From contig CM062808.1 in the NCBI GenBank assembly GCA_031772625.1, forward strand, positions 473,863,655 through 473,927,654: a stretch of DNA of 64,000 nucleotides, in the 5' to 3' direction. The notes below the pieces were generated by a model. That model was not told where the DNA came from. It searched no databases and saw nothing but the letters and a program-made list of their open reading frames with translations. Source of the stretch: Pinus tabuliformis. Taxonomy: Eukaryota; Streptophyta; Pinopsida; Pinales; Pinaceae. Every line of letters begins with the position of its first letter. The stretch's first letter is position 1. Made by a program: the position numbers and the translations under genes. Below are positions 33,644 through 43,140 of the stretch, piece by piece.

Positions 33644-35673
33644 AGTTAAAAACTTTTAACTACTGCACACGCAAACAAAGTGAAATCTCAAAGCAAACCA
33701 CCTAAAGTCTCTAAAGAACCAAACAAATTTGAATCATATGCCTAAAGAATCTAGGGCGTCAAACCAAGCACAAACAGTAGCCTTCTAGACCGAAAACGCT
33801 AGTTGGAGATGAAACCCAACATCGCCGGATTCAGTACAGAAGTGGCGGGTGGAACAGTTACCCCAGCAACCTGCTTAATGAATAGATCGGCACAAGTTCC
33901 TCCACTTTAACCGTCTCGAGTGAAGTGAACCCCCCGGAAAATCCAAGTGAGTCTAGCCGACATCTGCTCCAAGTACAGTGGGATCTTCCCTCCACCGTCA
34001 CCTCGGTAGAATCCTAAAGATAATGGTCACTAAGGTTACCAACCGCAACAAATGCACCTGGGGGAACAGTCTACACTCCGACAGCACGCAAGGGCAGAGT
34101 ATCAAGCTCAATCCCCTTGCCGGTTCCTTGACAATAACCCAAGGTTTACCGACAAGTGACCCCTGGCTCCTCGACAATGGTTAATCCGAGGTTTACCGTT
34201 TGTAATATGTGCATGTCTGGCGTCATTCCCAACGAGGGAGGATTGATTCCCTCACTGGTTCGGACACGAGCTCGTGCTTCTCCTTTAAGAGGAGCTTTCC
34301 CAGAGTAAAAATGAGACAATTGGATTTATTCTATCACAAGATAAGCTACTTGTTTGGTTTTGTTGTCTTGGAGAGTTAATTACTCTCCTACTCCAAGACA
34401 CTAGCCTGATCTAAATTTGTGTTTCAGAGCCCTAGTAAATAAAAGTTACTACGTTGATTTTACTTTAAGCGTTAATTTTATGGTTTTTCTTAAAGAGAAA
34501 AGGTAGTGGAGATGAAACTGGTGGTGTGTAGACTCGACTCGCAACCACTACAAAGATGCACCTAAGATGATTTACACTACTTTTCCTTTTCAATGAATCT
34601 CCTAACTAAGAGAGTTGGAAAATGGAAATTTTATAGAAAACAACTTTCTTAGTAAAGACAATCAAAGAAACAATTCTCTTTATCTTTTCAAAACACACAA
34701 CTCATGACCACTAATTACTCTACGAAATTTCCTTTTTCTCCCAAAAGTCTACAAGTGCTACCAAAGCAAACTTTTTCCAAAAGAATTTTTGTGTTTTTTC
34801 TATGTTAATAAAGCATGTAAAACTATTTTATCAAATCAAATTTAACAAATCTAAGACAATCAAATCAAATTCACTCAAAAGCAAATTAAAAGGAAATTTA
34901 CCTAAAAGCAAAAAATAATGAGGACAAAAGCCTACAAGGATGATTCTCGGATGTTTTACTTAGTCAAAATGAAACTAAGGATCAGTTCATGCAGAATCAT
35001 AAACTAACCAAAAAACAAAATCGAAATCTTTTTGTTTTTTTTTCTCAAGAATGGAATTCAAGGCTTTAACAAACAAACTTTTCGAGATTCTCAAAGAGAA
35101 GACACAAAGGTAGGTCTCTCACTAGGGTGACTTCTATGATAGGTCCGACTCCTAAGAGGACTGATCAAAACCAGGGAGATAAAAAGTTTGACAACCCCTA
35201 ACGCCAAAGTCACTACAGGACCAGTTAAAAATCAAAACCTTAAGGCAAAATCCCTATGAATTCCACCAAAACCCTCGACACTAACGGGACAAGTTCAGGT
35301 GAAGATCTTTGACAGTAAACTGATGGATCTGGGTAGTAAAAACAAATTGAAAACAAAATCTAAAGAGCAAAAAGCAAAAATTGAAATTTTCTCAAAATTG
35401 ACAGGGGTACGCAGGTCATCTGTTTACACAGGCGCGGGTACGCACTGTGCACAAAGACGCAGTGCATACAAGTACGCACTGTGTTAAAACCAGAGACTGC
35501 GTACTGCTGGCAAAGCTAAGAAAAATAAAAAACTAAATTGACTCTAAGCTAACCCACCCAAATACACAGCTAGACAACCAAAAATCAGAAAACAAGCAAT
35601 TTTTCTCAGACCAAGATATCAAATCAAAAAGAACTCAAACACATTCATGGAGTCCCCAGTGGAGTCGCCATTT
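33644..35673 (-). other. 5' leader and primer-binding site of element D
   Basis: The primer-binding site TGGCGACTCCACTGGGG is at 35,670-35,654 on the minus strand, three bases from the LTR. The leader then holds a GTACGC/GCGTAC cluster (35,400-35,515), an A/T-rich stretch (34,420-35,380), the conserved hairpin (34,365-34,399) and a GC-richer block (33,780-34,200). No gene is seen. The layout copies that of B. Confidence 0.75.
34365..34399 (-). promoter_or_regulatory. Conserved leader hairpin in element D
   Basis: GTCTTGG (34,365-34,371) pairs with CCAAGAC (34,393-34,399), with an inner GGAGAG-TTAATTA-CTCTCC stem-loop. Relative to A and B one outer C:G pair is T:A, a compensatory change. Confidence 0.65.
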
Positions 35674-36725
35674 TGTCACACAGAAAGAGTCGTTAGTGCG
35701 GACACAACCGACCTTCCTAGAAATCCTAAGACTTTCTAATGACAAACAAGACAAATAAGAGCAATCCTTCCCTAAATATGCTTTTACAATATGAGAAATC
35801 AAGTGTTTAGATCCTACCTGTAATCCAACGCTGTTGTAGTAGTCCAGCTTCGTTGATCCGGATGAGCTCCTCCTTCCCTTCGAAACCTACATTCACCAAC
35901 AATCAAACGATTAAATAGCACCTGAATATCACATAAAATAAAACATATTTAACATATAGACCAAGGAGTATATGAAACAACTCATTAATAACAAATTGTT
36001 GATAAGAATGGACTAATTTGTATTAAAAGGTAACAAAAGGAACCATTACAACCTGAGCCTTGGTGTTGTGCAAGCTCCTCCCAGGGTCCACAAGAGTTCT
36101 CCCTTACTCTGATCAGCTCACCCACCTCCCAATGGAAACAAGTAAAGATGGTAATCTCTCCTCACAAGCTTCTACAAGGAAGTCCTAATTCCAGCAGCAT
36201 CTACCCTTAGGAATGTTCAGCTTTCAACCTCCCCTCCCTTTGGCCCAATGCCTGTATTTATAGTGCTCTAGAGGAAGTTATTCAGGTCCACCATCAATGG
36301 GATAAGCCCCTCTTTGGATGGGATAGCTCCCCTATTGATGGGATAAGTTCCTCTTTGGTAGGGATACATGAACCATCTGGAGGCACTTCATACACGTCAA
36401 ACATGCTTCTAGAAGACTCTAGAAATGACCACAAGTAACTTTTTTGGAGTGAAACTTGTGCCTTTTGACCTTTACAGGAGTACGCAACCATCCCTTTACA
36501 TACAGAGCGTACAAGTACGCAGGTTTTGTGAACTTGGGTTGCGTACCCGCAGGTAAGGCTAAAAGAAACTACGTACCAGAGATAATTGACTTTAAATGAC
36601 TTTTCTCTCTTTCTTGAAGTTTGACATGAAGAGCAGAGGCATGAGACTTGCCAAGGAGGATAGTATGACAGTGGATGGAGCCATACTAACTGCAAATAGT
36701 CATGGTGACATTTTTTAGTGTAACA
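35674..36725 (-). repeat. 5' LTR of element D
   Basis: 1,052 bp, about 98% identical by eye to 21,259-22,310. It begins TGTTACAC and ends GTGACA on the minus strand, with a GTACGC cluster at 36,478-36,575. Confidence 0.92.
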
Positions 36726-36730
36726 CGCGC
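36726..36730. repeat. Target-site duplication of element D (right copy, CGCGC)
   Basis: CGCGC directly follows the LTR edge. It matches 21,254-21,258. Confidence 0.92.
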
Positions 36731-38343
36731 CATCCCTGCATTCTGATCAAGGGGCTGTGTTTCGGCCTGAACCCTGTAGACGAGAGTTCTATCCATCATC
36801 AATTCATAACTCTTGCAAGTACGCTCATCATGTCCTACCGACCTACAAAAGTTGCAGAACAGTTGTTGCGGTGCTTGTACATACTTCTGTAGCAAGTGAC
36901 AGTTATCTGTGGCATGTTTTCCAGCTACCTGACACATAGCGCACCATAATGGAGGCCCCGCGCTAGGTCCTGCTTGAGCTTCCGACCTTAAAGGCATAGG
37001 TCCTCCCCCTGCAAGGTAATTCACAAAGACCAAGCAATGGTCTTTTTCATGACCCTAACTCTTGCATTTCAAGCACCATACTTCCTCGTGTACCTCTAGT
37101 CGAACTATCCTGTCCTGCTTCAAACCTTGCATCTCAAGGCACAGATTCTTCAGCTGCACATGGATTTGCTGAACTCCTAGATTAGGATCTTGCATCAGGG
37201 TCTCATGTAGTCTCATGGCAATCTCCAAGGATTCTGCTTGAGTTGTTATCTTCTGCTGCGACAACGCACTCCTTAAGTGTGGTAGTAGCGAAGCCACAAA
37301 CCACTCGTGATGTTGTCCATCTGTCAAATTCATGTTGGCTTTGTGGATTGTACATTTCAACCTCTAATCTAGTTCCCAAGGCATCTCGTTTGGTCACATC
37401 ACAATCTCTTTGAATCCCACAATCGACTGTGCCTCAGATTTAGGCCTGCTAAATTCCCTATTTACTGCTGCCTGGATGTCTGCTATTCCAGCATTCGGGT
37501 TATCGTTAGAGTACTAGCGCGCGATCTTGCAGAGAACTAACTAGTGTCGCCTTCTTTATGTGGTCATCTATAACACCTTGAGCTTCCCATACAGCCCTCA
37601 CAACGAACCAAAATTGGTCCGGGTCCTCATTTCCCAAGCCTTTGAACAAAGGAAACTTCACTATATTTTCCATACTGAACCACGGTGGAGGTGGAGGTGG
37701 TACGGGTGAAGTTGGAGGTGATGGCGGTGAAGTCGGAGGTGGTGTGGGTAGAGGTGACATTCACGGGAATCCTTGTCTTATTAACTGAATAGTGCTTCGT
37801 GGAGAAACCTTCGCTATCGCTTCTTCATCCCTTCGCAGAGGTGAAATCAAGGGGTTATACGCTGGACCCTTATTTCCTTCATTTCTGTAAATTTTTCTAC
37901 CTCGTGTAGTCCTGAACATCAAGGTAGCTGCATAACCCATTTTTTGCACAACAAAATTTTAATCCATGTATTCAAAGATTTTACGTACTTACCTCGCGAT
38001 CCTTTGAAAAAGTTTCACTCCGCCTCGCTATAGCTGACTAAGGTGTCGACCATGAATTCAATAACAAATCCTCATCGAGCCAATGATCAACAACGTGAGC
38101 AATCTTATCCTCCGATGCTTCCAACCTTCGCACTAGCTCTAGGGTCCACACAATAGGACTATCAAGTTTCCACCTTCCTTGGCTATCTGCTAGCTTTGCG
38201 ATCCACTCGTATAGCTCAGTAGGGAAAGAGTAGAAAAATATCTCGTGGATTTCTGTATACAGGTACCAGTCCAACCACTGTTCCTTTGTCAGTCGTGGGT
38301 TTCTGTTCTCTTGTGCGAAGAATTCGTGGATTTTTCTATCCAA
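36726..38343 (-). pseudogene. Element C: Gag
   Basis: The minus-strand reading starts MDRKIHEFFAQENRNPRLT (38,343), a helical N-terminal region. It passes a Pro-rich linker (SPLPTPPPTSPPSPP, near 37,755-37,710) and reaches a Gag-core-like segment VKFPLFKGLGNEDPDQFW with ATLVSSLQDRA (about 37,670-37,510). An Ala/Leu-rich helical part (37,360-37,055) follows, then two knuckles, CAMCQVAGKHATDNC (CX2CX5HX4C) and CNFCRSVGHDERTC (CX2CX4HX4C), near 36,945-36,840. The rest is left of D. A decayed fossil. Confidence 0.75.
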
Positions 38344-38432
38344 CTAGTGTCTAATCTCCTTCTTAGTTGGATTCCAGTGATATGACATCACGCATCTCTT
38401 ATGCAGATTCCGGTCCCGGTAGCGAAACCATT
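38344..38432 (-). other. Short leader and likely primer-binding site of element C
   Basis: On the minus strand, directly after the LTR end AAGCCAACA, TGGTTTCGCTACCGGGACC occupies about 38,430-38,412. It starts with TGG and sits two bases from the LTR, as a tRNA primer site should. The tRNA is not identified. The 5' coding region follows within about 70 bp. Confidence 0.5.
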
Positions 38433-39382
38433 TGTTGGCTTGAGGTGGCCTGACCCAGGTTTAGCATTAGTTAGCCAAAAAAATCCCTACACTACTGGCC
38501 CTTTCGGCATCAGCCTGCGGAGCACGGACTGAAGTCTCACCCGAAGCAGTATGGGGGGATGTTGGAGCCAAGTTTCCACACCCTTGAGATGGTTTTGATG
38601 TCAGTTTATTCTGGCTATACTGGCCTTCACGCAGGTTGCTTAGCCCTTTATTCCACCCTTCAGCAACTTCGTGAAAGGGTACAATCAGATTTCGCGCAGC
38701 CCTAACCTAGGGCTGAGGTACTTTCGCGTTGCTAGGGCAGCGAACTGCAATATCTCCCAAACTAGGCTAAGTGTCTTACTTAACTTATTAACCGATCTTA
38801 GTTAGCTTCGTGTAAACAGATGTTCTTACTTGCATTCACTTAACCAACACAATTACATATATTCATGCATCATATAAGCATTATAAGTGAAATTCATACC
38901 CAACATAACCAAATGCATAAACAGGAAATAAAGACACAGAAATTGTAGAATACTTCTCTTTATTGATAATTTCGGATGATTACAGACTCGACCTGCCCTG
39001 CACACTCAGCTACAGGGGTCTGCACACTCAGCTATGGACTTCTACCCTAGGCCTCTGCGCACTCAGCTGCAAAGCCTCTACCTATGCTACGACCCAAGAC
39101 TTAGACTTCTACTTCAAAGCTATCTCTCATACATCATATCTTCTTTTCCTATTTTTATCAAACTACTTAGAGCTTAGCTCTATTTATACAATCTTCTACA
39201 ACTGATAACCCTATGACTCTTTAACACCTACGTGCTCCACGACCACAAAATGCGGAGTATTTACACTTGGATTACAAGATTTGACCAAAATATGGGCTTT
39301 TAGCCCCAAAACTATCCTTGGGGGATCCCGCGCCCAACACCTAGGTAGACTTGTAGGTCTTACTGGTCCAATATTTGTGTCA
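38433..39382 (-). repeat. 5' LTR of element C
   Basis: It is proposed from TGACACAAATATTGG (start at 39,382, minus strand) to CAAGCCAACA (38,433), about 950 bp. Inside are a TATA box TATAAATA (39,188-39,181), an AATAAAG polyadenylation signal near 38,965-38,959, and three copies of an AGCTGAGTGYGCAG repeat between 39,000 and 39,070, just downstream of the likely start of transcription. The second LTR is outside the window, so the edges are inferred from ends and primer site only. Confidence 0.6.
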
Positions 39383-39486
39383 TGATAATTTTGTAAGTAT
39401 TTGTCTCATCAAAAATATTTTTAGTTTATTTATACTTAAAATCTATTTTTTTTTCAAACATTTCAAAAAATTGAAAACATTTTTAC
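39383..39486 (-). other. Putative intron remnant of a PMD-like gene beside element C
   Basis: An A/T-rich stretch between the C LTR and the PMD-like exon fragment. On the minus strand it begins GGTAAAAATG at the exon edge. C appears to have been inserted into this intron or into a PMD-bearing element. Confidence 0.35.
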
Positions 39487-39640
39487 CTATCGCTGCCCAC
39501 GCTGCATCCGGTGGCAACACCAAATCTGGGTCTCCTCTAAAATCCATGCCAGCGTAGGGGTAGTCCTCAACAAATATGAATTATTGTTCTCACTAGGAGA
39601 AGAACTCGTCATTGAAAGTGTTTTTAGGGACCTCATTGTT
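39487..39640 (-). pseudogene. Fragment of a second PMD-like gene
   Basis: The minus-strand reading contains VEDYPYAGMDFRGDPDLVLP (about 39,568-39,509), closely matching IQDFPYAGMDFRNDPDMVLP of the PMD-like gene in D. The upstream stretch aligns without length change (F.D..F....E....F). The exon ends at 39,487 in front of a GT, in the same phase as the D intron. It is decayed, with about three in-frame interruptions. It may be a host PMD gene remnant or a piece of an older D-like element that C entered. I cannot decide between them. Confidence 0.6.
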
Positions 39641-40672
39641 GGGCCGAGAAAAAGGTATGTTTTCTCCATGTAAATAGCTTGATTAAGCATTTGAATTCAC
39701 ATGTTTATCTTCGTTTTAGGGATGAAAATAGAGGAAACAATAGCTGAAGCTGGGTCAAATCGAGTAGTAACAAATTAGATAAATATGGGCATGGAAAATT
39801 GACTTTCACTATCTTTATGTGCAAAGATGCAGATTGGACAATGGCTATTCAAAATCGACAGAATAGCAGTAGCCAGTAAAGGAAAAGGACAGTGTCTGGG
39901 GCAAGGAAAATAGTGGAAGACCGGGTAGACCAATGCTATTTTATGATGAAATCAGATCGAGTGTTGTGAAATCCTCAGGATCCCTTGATCCTGAGGATTC
40001 ACTTCTATCTATTTACTTTTCCAAATGTTATATAAACCGTAAAGGAAAATTGAACAACTAGTCTAGGAATTCGCAGATTGTAACTATTATTTTGGACATA
40101 TAACACTTTCATCTTGGTGATGTTGTAACTTTGTTACTTATTTTGATGAAGAACATTGCGTTTAATTCATAATCGTATTCTGAGTATATAACAATGGGGA
40201 CTTTTGGAGGCTTTGGGCCCAGTCAAGAGAAAATCTACTGCTCCAACTGTGTTATAATCATGTATGTTTATTATTTACTATTTATTATTGTTAGTTTGTG
40301 AAGTTAGTATCATTCGAATTATCGTGAGGATCGACGATTATTATTTTCATTTGTTGTTTAGTCAAGATTCAATATCTCGATGTGTGTTATATATGTGTGA
40401 TGCTCTTCATTGAATTGGTTATGTTAATTCCAGCATTAGATTGTTGTTCATTCTAAGTAACGTTATCATAGATTTCAAAGATAGAATTGATCACTTTCCA
40501 TGAGATGCTTTTATGGTTATTTTTTGTTCAATTGTCATAGCTCTCTTTCATATTAATGAATTGGTTTCAATACGAGTTAGCCTATTGAGTGTGATTCTTT
40601 CTATTTGTATTTAGATTCATTTGTTTCCAGAATAGATTAAGTAGAATTGCAAAGTGTGTTATGAATTCCTTT
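39641..40672. other. Unassigned A/T-rich stretch with a hairpin and TATA motif
   Basis: I see no gene. An inverted repeat AATCCTCAGGATC...GATCCTGAGGATT lies at about 39,970-39,999. A TATA-like TATATAAACC occurs near 40,030. The stretch around 39,940-40,195 ends TATATAACA and could be a degraded LTR, but no partner is visible. Confidence 0.3.
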
Positions 40673-40826
40673 TGTTAGTGTCAGTATTTTCAGACTTCCA
40701 CCAGCGATCAGGGAAAATTTTAAGAACCACCCTAAATTTATATGTATAATAAATGGGCTAATCCCCATGATACATAGGAAAAGTGGGAGGCGAGTTTATC
40801 AATAATATAATATGTATATATAATTT

Positions 40827-40985
40827 TTTTGGCGAATCTCTACCAGATTATATTATCTTGTACAGTGATGGAGAATCTTTCACTAAATTATAAAATCTTG
40901 TAAGATCTTGGAAAATCTTTTACTGAATAATAAAATATTGTGAAGTCTTGGCAAATGTTTTGTTAAAGTATGAAACCATATATGA
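40827..40985 (+). repeat. Degenerate ~40-bp tandem repeat
   Basis: About four copies of a unit like TTGGAGAATCTTT.ACT then ATAAAATCTTGT. Copies begin near 40,827, 40,869, 40,908 and 40,947. It lies within the AT-rich insertion. Confidence 0.55.
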
Positions 40986-42317
40986 TAATAAGAAAACATA
41001 TTCATTAAACTGTAATATACTAACATACATGTTTGGAAAAAAGAAACATAATTTTATCTTCCTACAAACAATGTTCCAAGTTTCAGTGGCTCTGTTTGTC
41101 AAGGTTCTTACAATACACTCTTTCATATCCTTCTATTAGTTTCTTGTAGGTGTTGATATTGACAACGAGTTCTGTCAAGGTAGGAGAGATTAATCTTTTC
41201 TCTACAACTTTTGTCAAGCTACCACTTTTTTCAAGTTATCAAATTTCTTTCTTATTCCATAGACTCCAACTACGAGATAAAAAAAAAACACATCAAGTTT
41301 GTTTACCCTAACACGCCAACAAGTAGCAAGCCCCAACTATATTATATAAGAAAGTATTAGGTATCCCAAAGGCTTGAAGGGGATCTAATTGAAAGAAGTG
41401 ACCATTTTGAGAATCTTTCCAATCAATATATGAATATATAAATGTATATTTATTATTATTTTAATTGGAAATCTTCAATTAAATAATAAAATTTAATTAT
41501 GTCTCTCCCAATCTAAATTGCTTATTAGCATAATTCACTACCCTCATAGGTTTCACATTTTTTAACAGCATTGTAACATGTAGATTAATTTCCTTTTTGG
41601 TGAACAATCTCTACCTTTTAGGAAAATATGGTGCAGTGGCTCCAACCCCTACAGATCATTAGGACAAACTAAGAATAGCATAGAAGATGAAAGGTTGTAC
41701 AAACCAGCTTATTTTTCAAACAACTAATCCAACATCAGTACCTAAACTTTTTCATGAAGATATCATATTGAGAATGTTTGAAAAATGGTGAGAAATCTTC
41801 TGCAAGGGTGATGTGGAAAGAGTGACAAGGTTTCATTGTTTTGAATTTTTTTTGTTAAATTAGAAAAAGTTAAAAACCAATATTATTGGAGATATTGGTA
41901 TTTTTTACTAAATTTTGTGAAGTGACTAAATGTAGCTTTAACCATTCACCTTAAGATGTTTTTACAATATAATTTCCTAAGTCTATTTAATATCTTCATT
42001 ATTATAAAAACCAACCTATATCCATCTTAACTCCACATCTACCACTCTTAGGGGGCATGAAATCTATTTATCCCTTTGAGCACTTGGTAGACCCAGAATT
42101 AAGACGGATCTAAGATGATAGAATTTCCCCTTTAAATAGTCTATGCTCACATGAATACCATGGTGTTACCATGGCTCAATACCATGGGTTATCATAAACC
42201 TGGAGCTTAAAAATTACTATTAGTAATTTATAAAAATTAATAAAATTAATAATTGATTTTTATTTTATTTTTTATTTTAACCAAGTTAAAATGTTTAACA
42301 TACATTAAATTACAACA
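40986..42317. other. AT-rich stretch inside the insertion, no gene seen
   Basis: I find no domain or convincing reading frame. A segment near 42,056-42,110 (TATCCCTTTGAGCACTTGGTAGA...) resembles one arm of the inverted repeat at 42,318-42,440, so it may be a further diverged copy. Confidence 0.35.
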
Positions 42318-42440
42318 TCCATTTTTACTCTTGATCCACCAAGCCCCCAAAGGGATCAAATATTTCTTCACTCTATGCTAGTTTGCATATCACGATATTT
42401 GATCCCTCTCGGGGCTTAGTAGATACAGAGTAAAGATGGA
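42318..42440. repeat. Inverted repeat, MITE- or foldback-like
   Basis: Arm 42,318-42,366 (TCCATTTTTACTCTTGATC...) matches the reverse complement of 42,394-42,440 (TCCATCTTTACTCTGTATC...) over about 48 bp with roughly 80% identity. Shared blocks include AAGCCCC and GGGATCAAATAT. The loop is about 27 bp. No duplication was identified. Confidence 0.55.
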
Positions 42441-42589
42441 TCTATGCTGGTTTAATTCCCCCATTTAAATAGGCTACATTCCATGTGCATGTCATGGGTC
42501 AATACCATGTGCCATTTTTATTTTTATTAATACTAATATTAGGGTTAATAATGTTTTTTTTGCATGGTATTAATAATAATCTAGCCCAT

Positions 42590-43140
42590 GGTATGTGGCC
42601 CATAGCATTTTGCCCATAGGTTTCACCTAAATATAACACATTTTTTGAGTGTTCGTAAATATAAGGTGACTTATGGAGTAAATATAAAAAAATGTTTTAT
42701 TTCTTTACCATACCTCTCGTTTATTTATATTTTTATTAATTTACCATACCTCTTTTACAGATATGGTATTTGGCCCATAGGATTCACTTAAATAAAACCT
42801 CTTTTTTGAGCCTTCATAAATAGAAAGAGGGTTATGGACTAAATATAAAAAGAGGTTTTATTTATTTACCATACATCTAGTTTATTTATATTTTTATTTA
42901 TTTACCATACCTTTTGAGTAAGTATAAAAAGAGGTTTTATTTATTTACCATACCTCCACTTCATTTATATTTTTATTTGTTTACACCCTTGTATGTATAT
43001 AAGGTGACTTATGGAGTAAATATAAAAAATGTTTTATTTATTTACCATACCTCTCATTTATTTATATTTTTATTAATTTACCATACCTCTTTTATAAATA
43101 TGATATTTGGCCCATAGGATTCACTTAAATAAAACCTATT
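42590..43140 (+). repeat. AT-rich imperfect tandem repeats
   Basis: Repeated use of TTTATTTATTTACCATACCTC, TTATATTTTTATT, TATGGAGTAAATATAAAAA and GGCCCATAGGATTCACTTAAATAAAACCT-like segments in two to three irregular ~190-bp rounds. It has no coding features. Confidence 0.55.

Larger units (their letters stand above)
21259..36725 (-). mobile_element. Element D: large Tat-like Ty3/gypsy element with extra genes
   Basis: A 15.5-kb minus-strand element bounded to the base by two 1,052-bp LTRs and the duplication CGCGC (21,254-21,258 and 36,726-36,730). Order in the element's own sense: 5' LTR, primer site (35,670-35,654), 2-kb leader, Gln/Pro-rich N-terminal Gag, Gag core, zinc knuckle, protease, RT, RNase H, integrase, candidate intron, second RNase H, an antisense PMD-like gene, modular 3' region, polypurine tract (22,322-22,311), 3' LTR. 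The LTRs differ at about 20 positions by eye (~98% identity). The insertion is therefore young, of the order of a million years at fast plant rates and older at slow ones. The coding region has roughly eight to ten breaks. Confidence 0.92.
8821..39382 (-). mobile_element. Element C: Ty3/gypsy backbone, interrupted by A, B and D
   Basis: The minus-strand gypsy element is visible as three separated blocks: 39,382-36,726 (5' LTR, primer site, Gag), 21,258-18,013 (zinc-knuckle region, protease, Gag-like modules, RT, RNase H start) and 9,305-8,821 (RNase H end, start of integrase). The gaps are elements D and B, each bounded by a 5-bp target-site duplication. A sits at 8,820/8,821. The remaining integrase and 3' LTR are left of the window. 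C is the oldest layer of the left half and is heavily broken, with well over a dozen interruptions besides the insertions. Confidence 0.85.
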
